This document shows positions 1 to 11,368 of a stretch of 64,000 nt of DNA, piece by piece. This DNA is from Clonostachys chloroleuca (taxonomy: Eukaryota > Ascomycota > Sordariomycetes > Hypocreales > Bionectriaceae), in the NCBI GenBank assembly GCA_037952775.1, contig JBANAY010000003.1, forward strand, positions 4,092,001 through 4,156,000, given 5' to 3'. The notes below the pieces were generated by a model. The model saw nothing but the letters and a program-made list of their open reading frames with translations. It made no database searches and was not told the origin of the DNA. Position 1 is the stretch's first letter. Every line of letters begins with the position of its first letter. The translations under genes were made by a program, and so were the position numbers.

Positions 1-502
1 TCGATGTAATCTGTCTGAAGCTTTTTCAAGCTTGCCTCCACTGAGAGATGAAGTGACTTAGTACCACAGCCACCGTAGTTGCTCTGCATACGAGTCTTAT
101 CTGATTGCGCCTTGTAGCCGGAAGAAAACTTGGTTGCAATAACCATATCATCTCGCAGACCTCGCTTTGCCAGCCACTCGCCGACCCAAATTTCCGATTC
201 TTCGTCTTGGTACATGTTAGCGCTAGGAGAAGTAAGCATTTCTGTTCTTACTAAGCGTTCCGTGGCGGACAGGAAGGTGCTTAATATACTCACGTGTCGA
301 TGAAGTTCCCGCCTTGTTCATAAAAGAAGTCAAGCATCTCGAATGCAGTCTCCTTGGTACACTCCCCGAATTTGTCCTTCCATGCTTCTCCGAAGTTCAA
401 GGCGCCCAAGGAGAGAGGACTGACATACACAGATGCAGATGGAGATAGGAGACGGTGCCTTCCAAGGGCTGTCTTAGGTGGCGGGCAAGGTGGCGCGGTC
501 AT
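1..502 (-). CDS. Aldo/keto reductase (aryl-alcohol dehydrogenase / norsolorinic acid reductase-like), partial
   Basis: N-terminal part of an NADPH-dependent aldo/keto reductase, cut by the left window edge. Start is the ATG at 502 (MTAPPCPPPK); the frame is open further upstream but only at a non-ATG codon. Exon 1 is 294-502, and an intron of 71 nt (GTGAGT...CTAG) spans 223-293. Exon 2 continues through position 1. The join reads FIDTANMYQDEESE, carrying the Asp and catalytic Tyr of the family, followed by VIATKFS with the catalytic Lys. PLSLGALNFGEAW is the usual N-terminal strand of the AAD/NOR1 group. The family reduces aldehydes or ketones in the cytosol, often in secondary metabolism or aryl-alcohol turnover; the substrate is not predictable. 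Confidence 0.85.
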
Positions 503-1374
503 CTCGAAACTTATGTTCAAGTAGCTTGTCTTTGATCGCGGTGGAAAGAAAGTATCTCTAGTCGTAAGGGAATATTAATCAACGCAAACAGCACTCCTCC
601 CACCATACCCATCCTATTGGTATTTATACGCATTCTCCGGGCTTTACGAACGCCATTCTTTATCAGACGTATGGGGTTTGGGTTTGTTAACTCCGAAACT
701 CCATCCTGCCATTCCGTCACAATCATGCAACTCCATACCCCTCATATGCGTTGATCTTCCTAATTCAGACAGAATATGAGTTATGACGTTACGTATAAGA
801 TCTTGTCCGGTTAGTACCCAATGAGGTACCATAAGACGAGTCCACATGATGCAGCAAGAGGATGTTGCATCAGAAGGCTGGTTAGCCAAGAATACTAAAG
901 CCTAATGCCGAAAGACAGATCAATATTTAAGTCTATCACAAGAGGTTGAATCATTGGCCATTATGGTTAGACCAATGCAACATACTTGTCTTGTTATGTC
1001 ATAATTAATAATGATAGAACCTTTATTCTCCCTCTCTCGCCAGAAAAAGAAGGACGAAGGCAAGCGTAAGTCCCCAAACTCGTAAGCTAAAGAAAAATCA
1101 AAGTTCATGGATTTCACTTCTTGATAACCGAGATCAGAGCAACGGGGAAAGACGCCATGCTCAACAACAAATCTAGAATTTACTATTCTGACTTGACTTA
1201 TCTAGTTTAATTGAACATATGTTCTCCCGTCTAGACATCGCTCACTCTGTATAGAGAAAAACCATATGGAATCGAGAAAACCATACAAAGAAGAGTAGCC
1301 TTTCAGATCCTGCACTAAACACAAAAAATTCAACCATTGAATTATTTCGTCTAACAATCCATGAAATGACCAAT
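503..1374. other. Intergenic, no gene recognised
   Basis: Upstream region of the aldo/keto reductase. Only short, unsupported open frames occur, with no splice-consistent or family-like protein on either strand. Confidence 0.5.
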
Positions 1375-1775
1375 TTAGACACACGAAGCGGTTGAAGGGT
1401 TCTGGTTGGTCAGCTTGCAGCCGAGGATTTTGTGTTAGTGCCTCACGATTCACGCAAACCTCCCGAGCGAATACACTTACGTCCGCGCTTGATAGTACCG
1501 GCGCCGTCGGTCCAGTAGGCACAAGCCTCATTATTGCGATAGATGGCAGTGTTGTCATTCATTCTTGTGCATGACTCATGCACATTAGCTAAATAGTGGA
1601 AGGTTCATATGACCTTTGCGAAACTCGAAACTTGGGTTTGTCTGGGTAAGTTCACTTACTACCCTCGTATAACCCACCAATTCTTATTGGCAACCTAAAT
1701 TTCCTGGCCGTCTTTGGTCCAGGCTTGGATACCGGTGGCAAAGGCAAGGGCAGCGACGATGGAGATGAAATGCAT
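1375..1775 (-). pseudogene. Small secreted cysteine-containing protein, apparently broken
   Basis: The ATG at 1775 opens a clear signal peptide (MHFISIVAALAFATGIQA) followed by WTKDG, then a TAG in frame. A consensus donor GTAAGT near 1650 and an acceptor TTTAG at 1589-1593 lead into a well-formed exon (1481-1588) reading NVHESCTRMNDN ... EACAYWTDGAGTIKRG, ending in GTAAGT. A third exon would start near 1413-1422 and could end CKLTNQNPSTASCV at 1375. Exon 1 cannot be joined to exon 2 in frame without a one-base change, and exon 3 phase is also uncertain. The Trp- and Cys-bearing segments after a signal peptide resemble small effector-like secreted proteins. Function is unknown. It may be a pseudogene, or the splice model may be incomplete. 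Confidence 0.35.
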
Positions 1776-3623
1776 CTTGAAGAGATATTGAACAGTAGGT
1801 AGTGGTAGGATGAGTGATAACTAGCAGCAGTAGAGATGAGGATGATGATCTAAGTCTGAAGAATAAGTGTTTCCCAGGGAGATACAGAGGAGTTCTTATA
1901 TAATTTTCCTCAGCTAGACACGTCGCAAAATTGTTCTAAAAGCAGCAGGCTGTTTCCGTCTTGATAAGCCCGTTCCTTTTGTTACCGTTTGGTCTGATCT
2001 TTTCCGGTATGAGTATTTCTCGCTGACGCATCCACGTACGAGATGAGAAATGCGTCAAAGAATCTCTTCTATGCAAGAATCGAAGGTCTATAATTGGTTG
2101 CCGAGTGTTTGAGGCGCGGGACAGCATGAACTTGTCATGCATCATAATTATATTCAAACGACGTTTACCTAGCACAGCGGTGGAACTTTGGATGAAACAT
2201 CAGGCTTTGGTCCATAAAAGAGTGTCTAGGATGTCCAACAGACGAGGGAGGTACAGTCATCGTGGCGAGCAGGGTTCACATTGGCGGCAGGCACCTGCAC
2301 GCCCAAGAGCCAACAGGACTGAGTACTTCTGTTTCCGAACGGTAGCAAACCCCAGTAATATCCAAAGTTCCCAAGAAAATCTTGGAGTTTAGAGAAGATC
2401 ATCAGGTCATGCAAATGTTTTGGGTAAATAGGCGTACAACACTTCCGCATACAGGCTATGCGTAGCGAACTATCGGCCGTGTGGCACTGAGGTCTGACTC
2501 TTTGCAACTGTAGAACACGCCCCGGTGGGGATTTTCAGGTGATATTGCTCTGTGTCTATAAAATTACCAACTACTATGAATGATTATCTCCATTCGATTT
2601 TGGTTGTTGAATGAATAAGAAAGCAGCCTTGCTATGGTACGTTATCTCTATTTCTTAGATTTTCGGGCTACCTTAGTTAATTGTTATGGCTAATGGCCCC
2701 TGTCTCTTCATATCGAACGGCTGAGCAGAGTCTTTGTCACATATTGATCGTTACTACGGCATCTGGCAGCAACTGAAGAACATCTATTCATGCATGCTCA
2801 TTAGGGTTTTGCGCACAATGAAACCCTCAGGCAGCACCCTTCTTAAACAGGCAGGGATGAAGAAATTGTATCTCGTGAGACAACTTAGGTCCGTATGTCG
2901 CTAAGATCTGACGTTAAACTTGTATTTATGTCGATCATTCTTTCACTATACATTAACGGGCAGGTAAAGGTTTCAAAGGGGAAAGACATCATTTACCGTA
3001 TAGGTCAGGAAAATTGAGGTCATGTCCTCTAAAGTCCGTCAGTTCTAGCAGCCATTGCGGAAAAGATAGGACTGTAAACAGAACCACTGGCTATGTATCA
3101 ACGTGTTTTCAACCGTGCCAGTTACTGAGAGATATCTCCGGGCTTAAAGGGGGTATGCATGCAAACTACCGAAAGCGAGAGCGAAAGCCCCAAACCATCT
3201 TGAACATTCAGATAATTATGAATATTCAAGTCAAGACAGTGATGAGCATGAAGACAACTGGGTAAATAGCAGTCAGTCCTCATCATTGGCTAGCAAGCAC
3301 TTTGAATCACCCCCAGAGAACTCATTCATATTAAATGCTCAATCCAGATCCGATGATATTCTCACTAATTAGCAAGATAGCCTCGACTAGTTATCCCCTG
3401 TAAATGACTACAATAAATGTTCGGATGGGCCCGGAGGGATCAACAACAGGATCGAACAGGTGTGTCAATAACCTGTGTTAGAAATGATACGTAATCAGGA
3501 CATCAGCTAGTGCTAGTGGGCTCAATAATTACCATTCGGTCAATATAGAGGCTATTTCTATCACCAACTAAGGGTTTTCCACCAATGGCCAATCTCTCTC
3601 CAACTCGGAATTACGACGCATAC

Positions 3624-3656
3624 TTAGCCTTAACATGCCGTATCGTCTAGGCTAAA
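3624..3656. promoter_or_regulatory. Inverted pair of GGCTAA elements (XlnR/Xyr1-like sites)
   Basis: TTAGCC at 3624-3629 and GGCTAAA at 3650-3656 form an inverted pair 20 bp apart, about 280 bp upstream of the mannanase ATG. GGCTAA is the known core bound by the XlnR/Xyr1 (hemi)cellulase activators of ascomycetes. Control of the mannanase by such an activator is an inference from position and sequence. Confidence 0.45.
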
Positions 3657-3841
3657 GAAACCCGCAAAAAAACAAAGAATAATTGGTGGGATTGTGGAGT
3701 CTAATGGAGAACCCTATTCCGTTGCTGAAAGAGGGCAATTATTAACTATTGACGGATCGGCGGGCCTACTTCCATAAATGTCCCCTCACTGAGAAGGTCA
3801 ACATTGGCCGAGTCTGGATACATCCTGTGATAACTTTCAGG

Positions 3842-3849
3842 TATAAATA
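3842..3849 (+). promoter_or_regulatory. TATA box of the mannanase gene
   Basis: TATAAATA lies 83 bp upstream of the ATG at 3932, a normal distance for a strongly expressed, regulated secreted-enzyme gene in ascomycetes. Confidence 0.5.
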
Positions 3850-3931
3850 CAGCTCAAAACTGATGAAATGTCGTGATGCATCATTGTCCGCAATCTCATC
3901 CTGTTGATTAGGTCTACAAAAGAGAGGGAAT

Positions 3932-5408
3932 ATGAGACTCTCAAGTCTCTATCTTTGGCCTTGCCTCACGGCAATCGCGTTGGCGCAAGCTCCTCTTTAC
4001 GGTCAATGCGGTGGTGTGAATTGGACAGGGCCGACCACCTGCGTGGCTGGCTCCTATTGCCAGTATCAGAATGAATGGTATTCCCAGTGTGTTCCAGGTA
4101 AGAACATGTGTGACTCTGGATTTCGATCAATGCAAGAGCTCACCGGAAATGCAATGGACAGGAGCGGCATCGTCCTCAACTCTGGTGACCTCTAGAACTT
4201 CTACAACGACATCGACGAGCCGTGCTGCCACCTCCACGTCGACAACATCAAGCCCGCCACCCACCGGTACTGGGTTTCCGAAAGCAAGCGGAACCAAGTT
4301 TACAATTGACGGCGTGACAAAATACTTCGCCGGAACGAATTGCTATTGGTGCAGCTTCTTGACCAACAACGCTGATGTTGACCTCGTTTTTGACCATCTC
4401 AAGGAGTCGGGCATCAAAATTCTCCGCATATGGGGCTTCAACGATGTGAACAGCATCCCTGGATCTGGAACTGTATACTTCCAGTATCTCTCAGCCTCTG
4501 GGTCGACCATTAATACCGGGGCAGACGGTCTACAGAGGCTCGACTACGTTGTATCGGCAGCTACAAGTCGTGGGCTCAAACTCATCATCAACTTTGTGAA
4601 CAACTGGGATGACTACGGAGGCATCAAGGCCTACACCAACGCTTTTGGAGGAACTCACCAAGGATGGTACACAAATACCGCGGCGCAGACGCAGTATTTG
4701 AAGTACGTCCAAACGCTGGTGAACCGCTATAAGTCGAGCACGGGTATTCTGGCATGGGAGCTGGCAAATGAGCCTCGCTGCCAGGAGTGTAGTACCGACG
4801 TGATCCATCAATGGGCAACTTCCACATCTCAGTATATCAAGAGCTTAGATCCCAACCATATGGTGACACTTGGCGATGAGGGGATGGGTCTTGCTGGAGA
4901 CACCAGTTATCCCTACACGTTCTGGGAGGGAACCGATTTCGCGAAACATTTAACGATTCCTACTCTTGATTTTGGAACGTTCCATTTATATCCAAATTCC
5001 TGTGAGTATTTCTGGGGAAACAAGAATATTTGAGATGTCTCAGCTGACGACGGTGGTAAAGGGGGCGTCTCCTACGATTGGGGCAACCAATGGATCAAGG
5101 ACCACGCAGCAGCATGCGTTGCCGCCAACAAACCTTGTCTCTTCGAAGAATGCAAGTTCTAGATCCCTATTTCACTACTGATTTCACAGCTAACACGACA
5201 ATTAGATGGCGCACCTTCGGATCACTGCACTATTGAGCGACCCTGGCAATTGACATCCGTTGCTACAACAGGTATGGCAGGTGACGCTTTCTGGCAGTTG
5301 GGTGATACCATTAGCACAGGACAGACACATAACGATGGGAACACCATTTACTATGGAAGCTCAGATTGGCAGTGCCTAGTCACAGATCATGTAGCCGCCA
5401 TTGGATAA
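3932..5408 (+). CDS. Endo-1,4-beta-mannanase, GH5 (subfamily 7 type) with N-terminal CBM1
   Basis: Secreted enzyme cleaving beta-mannan. Four exons: 3932-4097, 4162-5001, 5044-5151 and 5206-5408, giving 438 residues. Order: signal peptide (about 1-18), a fungal cellulose-binding CBM1 ([15 protein letters not shown], about 20-55), a Ser/Thr-rich linker, then the GH5 barrel starting near [11 protein letters not shown]. The acid/base Glu is in WELANEPRC and the nucleophile Glu in FEEYG. The Tyr of FEEYG is created by the third splice. That third intron (5152-5205) starts with GCAAGT, so it is a GC-AG intron; the downstream reading (APSDHC ... [12 protein letters not shown]) confirms it. The second intron is short (42 nt). 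The gene stands alone, and its promoter has a TATA box and GGCTAA pair. Confidence 0.93.
5152..5205 (+). other. GC-AG intron in the mannanase gene
   Basis: Donor GCAAGT and acceptor TTAG with a GCTAAC branch-like element 15 nt upstream. Skipping the intron gives the conserved FEEYG catalytic motif; reading through ends at a TAG after eight bases. Confidence 0.8.
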
Positions 5409-7701
5409 TGGCATGGACGTCTTGACGGTATCTGTTAGGAACTTGGGAAGAGGGAGACTTGACAGCAAAATTGAACATAGCGTGAATCTATATATTTTAA
5501 AGTTTCTGGATGTAAATCTACGCCAAGTCCAGCGCAAACCCGTTATTTTCAATCAATTGGAGTCCGTTGGTTCTTTACTCCCCCCTTTTCCATTCCAGGC
5601 CAACCTGTATTTTTTTCTTTTCTATTCTTTTACCAGGCCTTCAAAATCGACCTCACGATTTCATAGGTGTTGTTTCAGTTGAGGTATCTCGTTAGACTCT
5701 GGGGCTGTGTGCCTTTTGTTTCTAAGGACTTAGTCGGAACAGGGCGACAGTAACCAGCGCGAGTGAGATATGTAAAATCCAATAACTGGTCGGCACGAGA
5801 GATGGTGTATTATTTTCTTCTATGGTCATCTAGATTCAAGGCTTCTCGCCTAGGTTTGGTGATTTTCATGAACAGCTGTTCTTTAATGCCAATTTCATCA
5901 ATAGCTCCAGTAGTCAAGCCCATCGTCTCCGAGATGTGCCGCTCGGTGTTCTTATAGTGAGTCCCGAAACTCTTCAAACTAAGGAGATTGTTGAAGCTCG
6001 TAAAGTATGTGAGTTTCAAAATGTCTTGGGACTCTAGGTGCTGAATCAACGGGGAGGCTGCCAGATCGTCACTGATGGTAAGTCGTTTGATGCTCGATAC
6101 CCTATACCAACACCCAAGCTCATGGGAGGCCCGACGCGTCGCTACTAGTGCACTGCCGAATCCGTTGTCTTTCCGTCACTTGGGACATTATTCGAAAACT
6201 CAGATAAGCTGGGAGCAGTTGCCGGACTGCACTGGCTGACTTGAGCGCCCGTACCTTTGGGCTGATATCTGCGTGAATAAATTCTACCAACGAGCTTGGG
6301 TTCGGACAATATACTCCATTGTGCTCACATGGCGAGCAGATCGGCCGGGTCATCTTCCTCTATCCGGCTTAGTGAGCTTGGGAAGCCAAGCCAGTGGTGA
6401 ACGGAGGGATAAGCTTCCGTGTCTGTGCCCTGACATTGAGAACCGGGTATGCTGGATAGTGGGTCAGACCAAGGGCAACGTGGAGGGAGCCAACGAGGTC
6501 TAAGCGAGCACCATGACAAGGGGGAGAATAATCGGGCTTTGCAGGTAGAGTATCAGGCATGAAGGACACTCTTCTCTGTGGTAATCAACCTTTTGAGATC
6601 CTTCTGCTGTCAGGACTAGCTAGAATCTCAGCGTTGGATTCTTTTTGCAACTTCAATGAAAGTCCCCAAATGTAAATAGCACGCGGCTGTTGTTTCTTTG
6701 GCCAGCCACGCGTCCAGTTCATATGAGAGCCCACTTTATTCTGTGCTATTTTAAGAGAAATACACTCTTATCAAGTTGTTCACGGGTCCTTTGTCCGTCT
6801 TCAAATTCCAGAAACTCATAAAGGCAGTAGTTATCCAGCCCACTCAGCCGCAAGAGCCTAATTTAGGAAGTGGCAAGGCCAAAGTTGAGCCATCCGCGTC
6901 TTACACTGCCAGTCTTCAGGGCCCTTGACTGTGATAATTCCGTCCGCGTGACTAGCCCTACGACCGAACCCGCTATCACCCAGCGGTGCTCAGTAGCTGT
7001 TTCACTTCACCAAAAAGACGAACCTTCATTGGCTCAAAATGGCCGAGTAGCTTTGGCTACAGAGACGGCCTGAGGGGAATTCTTCTTCTAGATCAACTAC
7101 CCTAAAGTGAGTGTTTTTTTGGGAAGCATCGTATGATGTGATGGTTATCCAGACTGGTCGTCAACGCTAGTAGGGGGCCGTAGGGCAGACTAAACATTGG
7201 TAAGACGGACTAGGCCCGGATCCCCAGTGATTATTTGCAAGGCTTGGATGGACCAGTATCCCGGCGTATGCTTGCATGCTTTGCTGAAACCAGTTCGCTG
7301 CATAAAAGTGATAAGTGTGGATTTGCCACCTCAAGTTAGAGGTGACATATGACTAAATAAAGAGAAATGTGATGGATCGTACATTGTCAAAGGTTTCACT
7401 ATGAACTCGTCATATCTTGTTGATAAAAGCCTTCCATTTCGGATCGCTATTTATGTTATGGTCTAAATTATTATCCCGTTATGAAGGCTTAATATATGGG
7501 TATATTTATTATGATCTGCAAACTGGCTGCTAATAACTGTCATGATGCCCCGAACCCCCATGGCTGGCTGTTGAACTTGCCACTACCCTTCATTAACGGG
7601 GCACTTTCTGGTTGCCCTGATACAGCTACAAACAAGCAAGAACTCGCCAAGAACATGCCTCCACAATCGAACTACCCCGATCCTCTCCCTAGTCTGGCTA
7701 A
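5409..7701. other. Intergenic, about 2.3 kb, with only a doubtful gene remnant
   Basis: Between the mannanase and acyltransferase no intact gene is visible. A possible Zn2Cys6 remnant on the minus strand is listed separately. The rest shows only short open frames without recognisable content. Confidence 0.5.
5810..6353 (-). pseudogene. Possible remnant of a Zn2Cys6 transcription factor
   Basis: Near 6353-6310 the minus strand reads RPICSPCEHNGVYCPN, the second half of a fungal binuclear zinc cluster (C-x2-C-x6-C). The first half (CxxCRxRKxKC) is not found upstream. A polar linker follows in a shifted frame (GTGAQVSQCSPATAPSLSE) and ends in stops. A further open stretch, SIKRLTISDDLAASPLIQHL onward, ends at 5810. 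No complete model can be built, so this is either a decayed gene or a coincidence. Confidence 0.28.
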
Positions 7702-9253
7702 TTACAACCCATCCGTCTCACGCAGGGCCTGTTCAACCTTATCCCAGTATCCAGCGATTCTGAACCCGTAGAGCCAGACATTCTTGGCATTATCCTGTCC
7801 AATGACGCAGAACCCTTCAGGGAAGTTGAATGGAAGCTGTGTAGTCTGGATGTAGCTGGGATACTGCGGCTTCTCCGCGTCATGCTTGGAGACGGCGGCA
7901 GGGCTAAAATCATGACCGTACAAATCAGCTTTGCCCCAGTTGGAAAGCGTCATGAGGTGCATGCCGGCGTCGCCAAAGAACGGGACCATCTTCCCCGCTG
8001 CTTGGCGTTGGAGGGCGAAGTATGCCTCAACCTGCTCTCTCGTGCCTTGCTCTACTATAGACTGGCGAATCTCGCGCGCGAGATAGCTGACTGGCTTCTG
8101 GATGATCTCACTAGCGGGCAGAAGGGTGTAGAGTATGGTGAAGAGGTTGCTGAAGTAAGGATCCTTGGCAGGGTCGGTCGACATGCCCAGGGCCTTGCGA
8201 GCACTGGCGGCGTACTGGAGGTTGACGGTGCGGTTGGAGTCGGCTTTCATTAGGGAAGTCACTGCCAGCTTGGTCCACCATGCTCCGAGCACATCTGCCT
8301 CGGTCACAAATGGCTTCTCTGAGGATCCGGCCGCTGTAGCCTGAGCCTGGAGCTCGGCAAGGATCTTAGCCCTCAGGTTCTCGATAAAGGCACCGGGGAC
8401 GCAAACGATGCGGTTCTCCTTGCCCCGGAATGCCAGGTCGATGATGTTCGAGGCGCCATATCCCACCAGGCCAGCAGTTTGCATAAGGTGCTTCTGCAGA
8501 ACGTGCGGCTCAGTTGGGTTCGTTCCCAGCGAGCTCAGAGAATCGAAATCATCTGAACCTGGGTCGCCACCAACAGGAGTGGCTACTTGGTCCTCGCGGC
8601 CATGTAAGACATGTGTCCATGCAGTCATCAGAGCTCCCCAGCCCATTAGATCGAAAGATGTGTGGTTGTAGTATAGAATCACGAGCGTAGCATCGAGGAA
8701 TGACACCACGTGCAACCCCAGCTGGCCACGATCTTGCACCAGATAGTCATCTATCTTGGTCGGCGCCCCCTCAGGCTTGAGCAAGGGCGTAAATATCTCT
8801 GGGTCTCCTGCTATTATCGGTCGGGTAGGATTCGGTCTCGGTAGCTGCGATGGTAAGGGTGCGCATCGATCGCCACATCGTGCTTTACGTGCGAGAAGGC
8901 AATGGCAGGTCGCTCTGCTGTGAAGGTCTCGGGAACGTGATACTCGATTTCACCCTTGCTCTATCACTTGCAGTCAGCATCCACAATCTGTAGGAAAATG
9001 GGGCCTGTCGATGCTGGGATCGAATGTAACATACGTTCTTGCGGAGGCGAGCGCCCAGCTTTTTCCATCCCTTAATGGATGCAAGGCGCTCCAAGCTCGA
9101 CCGCAGCTTCTCGGCATCGAGCAGCGAGTCGTATCTAGCCAGGGAGTACACCACGAGAGACTTGAGGAGCACGGCATCGTCCCAGAAGCGGAGTGGCGCA
9201 ACAGTGTCAGTTGGGACGTGCGACGGGGCCTTGGGCCCGAACCAGCTACTCAT
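7702..9253 (-). CDS. BAHD-like acyltransferase (trichothecene 3-O-acetyltransferase family), with a one-base frameshift
   Basis: Transfers acyl groups from acyl-CoA to hydroxyls, usually in secondary metabolism. Exon 1 is 9035-9253 (MSSWFGPKAP start) and the intron is 8961-9034 (GTATGT...ATAG). Exon 2 runs from 8960 to the stop at 7702. The HxxxD catalytic motif is HTSFD, and LSNWGKADLYGHDF near the C-terminus corresponds to the DFGWG-region strand. Exon 2 starts SKGEIEYHVPETF and reaches HVKHDVAIDAHP, but the rest of the protein (SQLPRPNPTRPIIAGDPE onward) is in another frame. One extra C in the CCC run near 8857-8859 would join them as HPLPSQLPRP. No plausible intron explains the break. Either a disabled gene or a homopolymer error. 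Confidence 0.8.
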
Positions 9254-9833
9254 TGTGTATGCTCGCTAATGCGCCCTGTGTGCAATTGAGAAGATCTGCG
9301 ATGCAGGGCCGTTCAATCTGTGCTTTGCCGTAGGCAGAATGCAAGAACAGGATGTTTTAAGAGCAATGGGAACAATTTCGGGGGCAGAGCGACCCCGGGA
9401 CCCCGTCATTGAGGGGCCCAAGTCCAGGAAAGATGAACAGTTCGTGGACTAGACGAGTAGCTGTTCGTCTGTTATCGATTTGGGTAACTTAAGGCAACCC
9501 CTTTTAATTTCTATGGTAACTGATTCCTACAAGACCGGTGGACTGACCCCCCAAAGCTTGAGAGACCAGTGCCACCCGTGTGGAAACAACGTGATTGAGT
9601 CAGGATGTGAAGTGGACATTCAACGGGTATGTCAAAATCACGTTTCCAGAGTCAGGGATGAGTATCCAGACTATGCCGCCAGACTGGGAATTTGCCAGGT
9701 GAGGCACTCCGCCCTCGGGAGTGGCTATGTGTACCATCCCCATAGGATGCAAGGCACATCCATTTTTTTCTCCGGCAGATATCCTTCGATTCGAACACCG
9801 ATCCGTACGTTGTATGCATGAGGAAGCACCAAG
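9254..9833. other. Divergent promoter region
   Basis: 580 bp between the minus-strand acyltransferase and the plus-strand membrane protein. No gene seen. Confidence 0.5.
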
Positions 9834-11368
9834 ATGGGGACGTTGGAAGAAGGAAAGCAGATACAAGCGCAAGCTTATGCGACAGCATCCATCCAGCCAT
9901 TGGACCTTGGCCCCGCGTCGAATGGCCTGATCTACTTCTTCTCGGCCCTTGTCACCATTGTTCTCGGTCTTCGAGTCTATGTCCGCTTCTTCAGTCGAAA
10001 AGTATGGGGCTGGGATGACCTGTTGGCAATAGCTGGCTATGTAAGTTGCCCAATTCCTCCTTTCTTCCATTGCTTCTTCAGATTTGGCTCTGGCAAGAAC
10101 CATTGTAACGAAGAACAAAAATGAACCGGGCTAACGGAAGGGTTTGTGGATTTAGGTCGCATTCGTCCCCTCCAACGTCCTTGGTGTGATAGCTTCCTAC
10201 TACGGCCTTGGAGCATATAAACAAGATCTCGCCCCCGACACGCAGTCGCTCCTCTAAATCCGCGCTATCGAATAATTCATGTACTATGAGATCTTGTACT
10301 TTGCTGCGTCGGCAACTACCAAAATCTCCATCACCATTGCCGTCCTCCGACTATGCGACAAGCACGATATCTACAGATGGATTGCCATTGGGAATGCCGC
10401 TCTTATGATCGTGGCGGCTGGAGCGGCAGGAGTCTTCGTGCTCACCAACTGTCGGCCTTTTGCTGTCTACTGGAACCCCGACCTGTTAGTCACTTGGAGG
10501 ATTGGCTTTTAGAGCAAGCTTGCTGACATATTGTAATAGTGGTATATGCACCTTTGGAGACAAGGGTCTAGCAAGTCTCAAGATTGCCAGCTTGGTTGGT
10601 TCATCTTTCCAAATGCTTAGCGAGTAAGCGGAACAACTCTTCGGTCCTCTCATACAAACCATTTGAGATTGCTGCCTCTAATCATGTGAAGTCACAGCTC
10701 AGCTTGAACAGAGCATAGTTGCTAACAACACAATCAAACAGCTGGGTTAGCGCAATTCTACCCTTCTTTATCATCTATAAGCTCCAGATGCCCTCCCGTA
10801 CTAAGACAGCCTTGATCGGTGTCTTGAGCCTCGGTATCTTGGCCAGTGCAGCTCCACTCGCCCGAATGTTGTACTACGGGTATTGGGATACGAAGAAACA
10901 CCCAGATACCCTGCTTTGTGAGCCTTATCCACTTCAACACTCTTAGAAGGCAATGCTAATTGAAGTATTCTAGATTACACCGCAGTCATCGTGATAACCT
11001 CTGAGCTTGAGGTTGGTCTGGGAATGATTGCATGCTCGCTGCCCCCGCTGGGTAGAATGCTGAGAGCGGTCTTCTCAACGCACCGCTCAAACGGCAACTC
11101 CGACATGCGCTACAACGGTCCCGGTAACAGCGGTACGCCGCTTCGAACACTACCAACATCAGGCCTTCGAAGCCATCCTCTTGGAAAGCCATCCAGCGAG
11201 TGGGCTCACCTGGGTGATAACGAAAGCGAACGAAAGAGTGGAGAGAGCAAAGCCCCGATTTATCGTATTAACCGCGAGACGACAGTGCAGGTGGAAGTCA
11301 GCAAGGCTGATTCAGATGGATCTATTGAGAACCCGCCAAGGAAGAAGGGGATCACAGAGCATTGGTAA
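9834..11368 (+). pseudogene. Rhodopsin-domain integral membrane protein (PTH11/SAT4-like), two in-frame stops
   Basis: A seven-span membrane protein of the fungal rhodopsin-domain family, a group that includes PTH11-like receptors and genes of secondary-metabolite clusters. Exons: 9834-10040, 10156-10484, 10540-10623, 10742-10917 and 10974-11368; all phases agree and give about 396 codons. Recognisable segments are LGLRVYVRFFSRKVWGWDD, YYEILYFAASATTKISI, FVLTNCRPFAVYWNPDLG and SWVSAILPFFIIYKLQMP. The tail is a polar cytosolic region. Exon 2 contains TAA at 10255-10257 and 10273-10275, six codons apart, in the loop before the YYEILYF helix. No intron can remove them. Both could arise from CAA by C-to-T change. 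The gene therefore looks recently inactivated. Confidence 0.75.

Larger units (their letters stand above)
1776..3931. other. Intergenic, about 2.2 kb, no gene recognised
   Basis: Contains several open frames below 100 codons on both strands that match nothing recognisable and have no splice support. The right end is the mannanase promoter, with a TATA box and paired GGCTAA elements. Confidence 0.5.

Noticed and set aside
2226..2507. 93-codon minus-strand frame with GNFGYYWGLLPFGNR
   Set aside because: No ATG-led signal peptide or splice support, and no family recognised.
8850..8893. 44-nt intron in the acyltransferase that would bypass the frameshift
   Set aside because: Donor GTAAAG and lack of a branch site, and it would delete the conserved VKHDVAIDAHP segment.
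9600..10118. 172-codon minus-strand frame
   Set aside because: Lies opposite exon 1 and intron 1 of the rhodopsin-domain gene and has no recognisable content.
10230..10295. Intron removing the two stops in the rhodopsin-domain gene
   Set aside because: The only GT/AG pairing is about 46 nt without consensus signals and would itself shift the frame.
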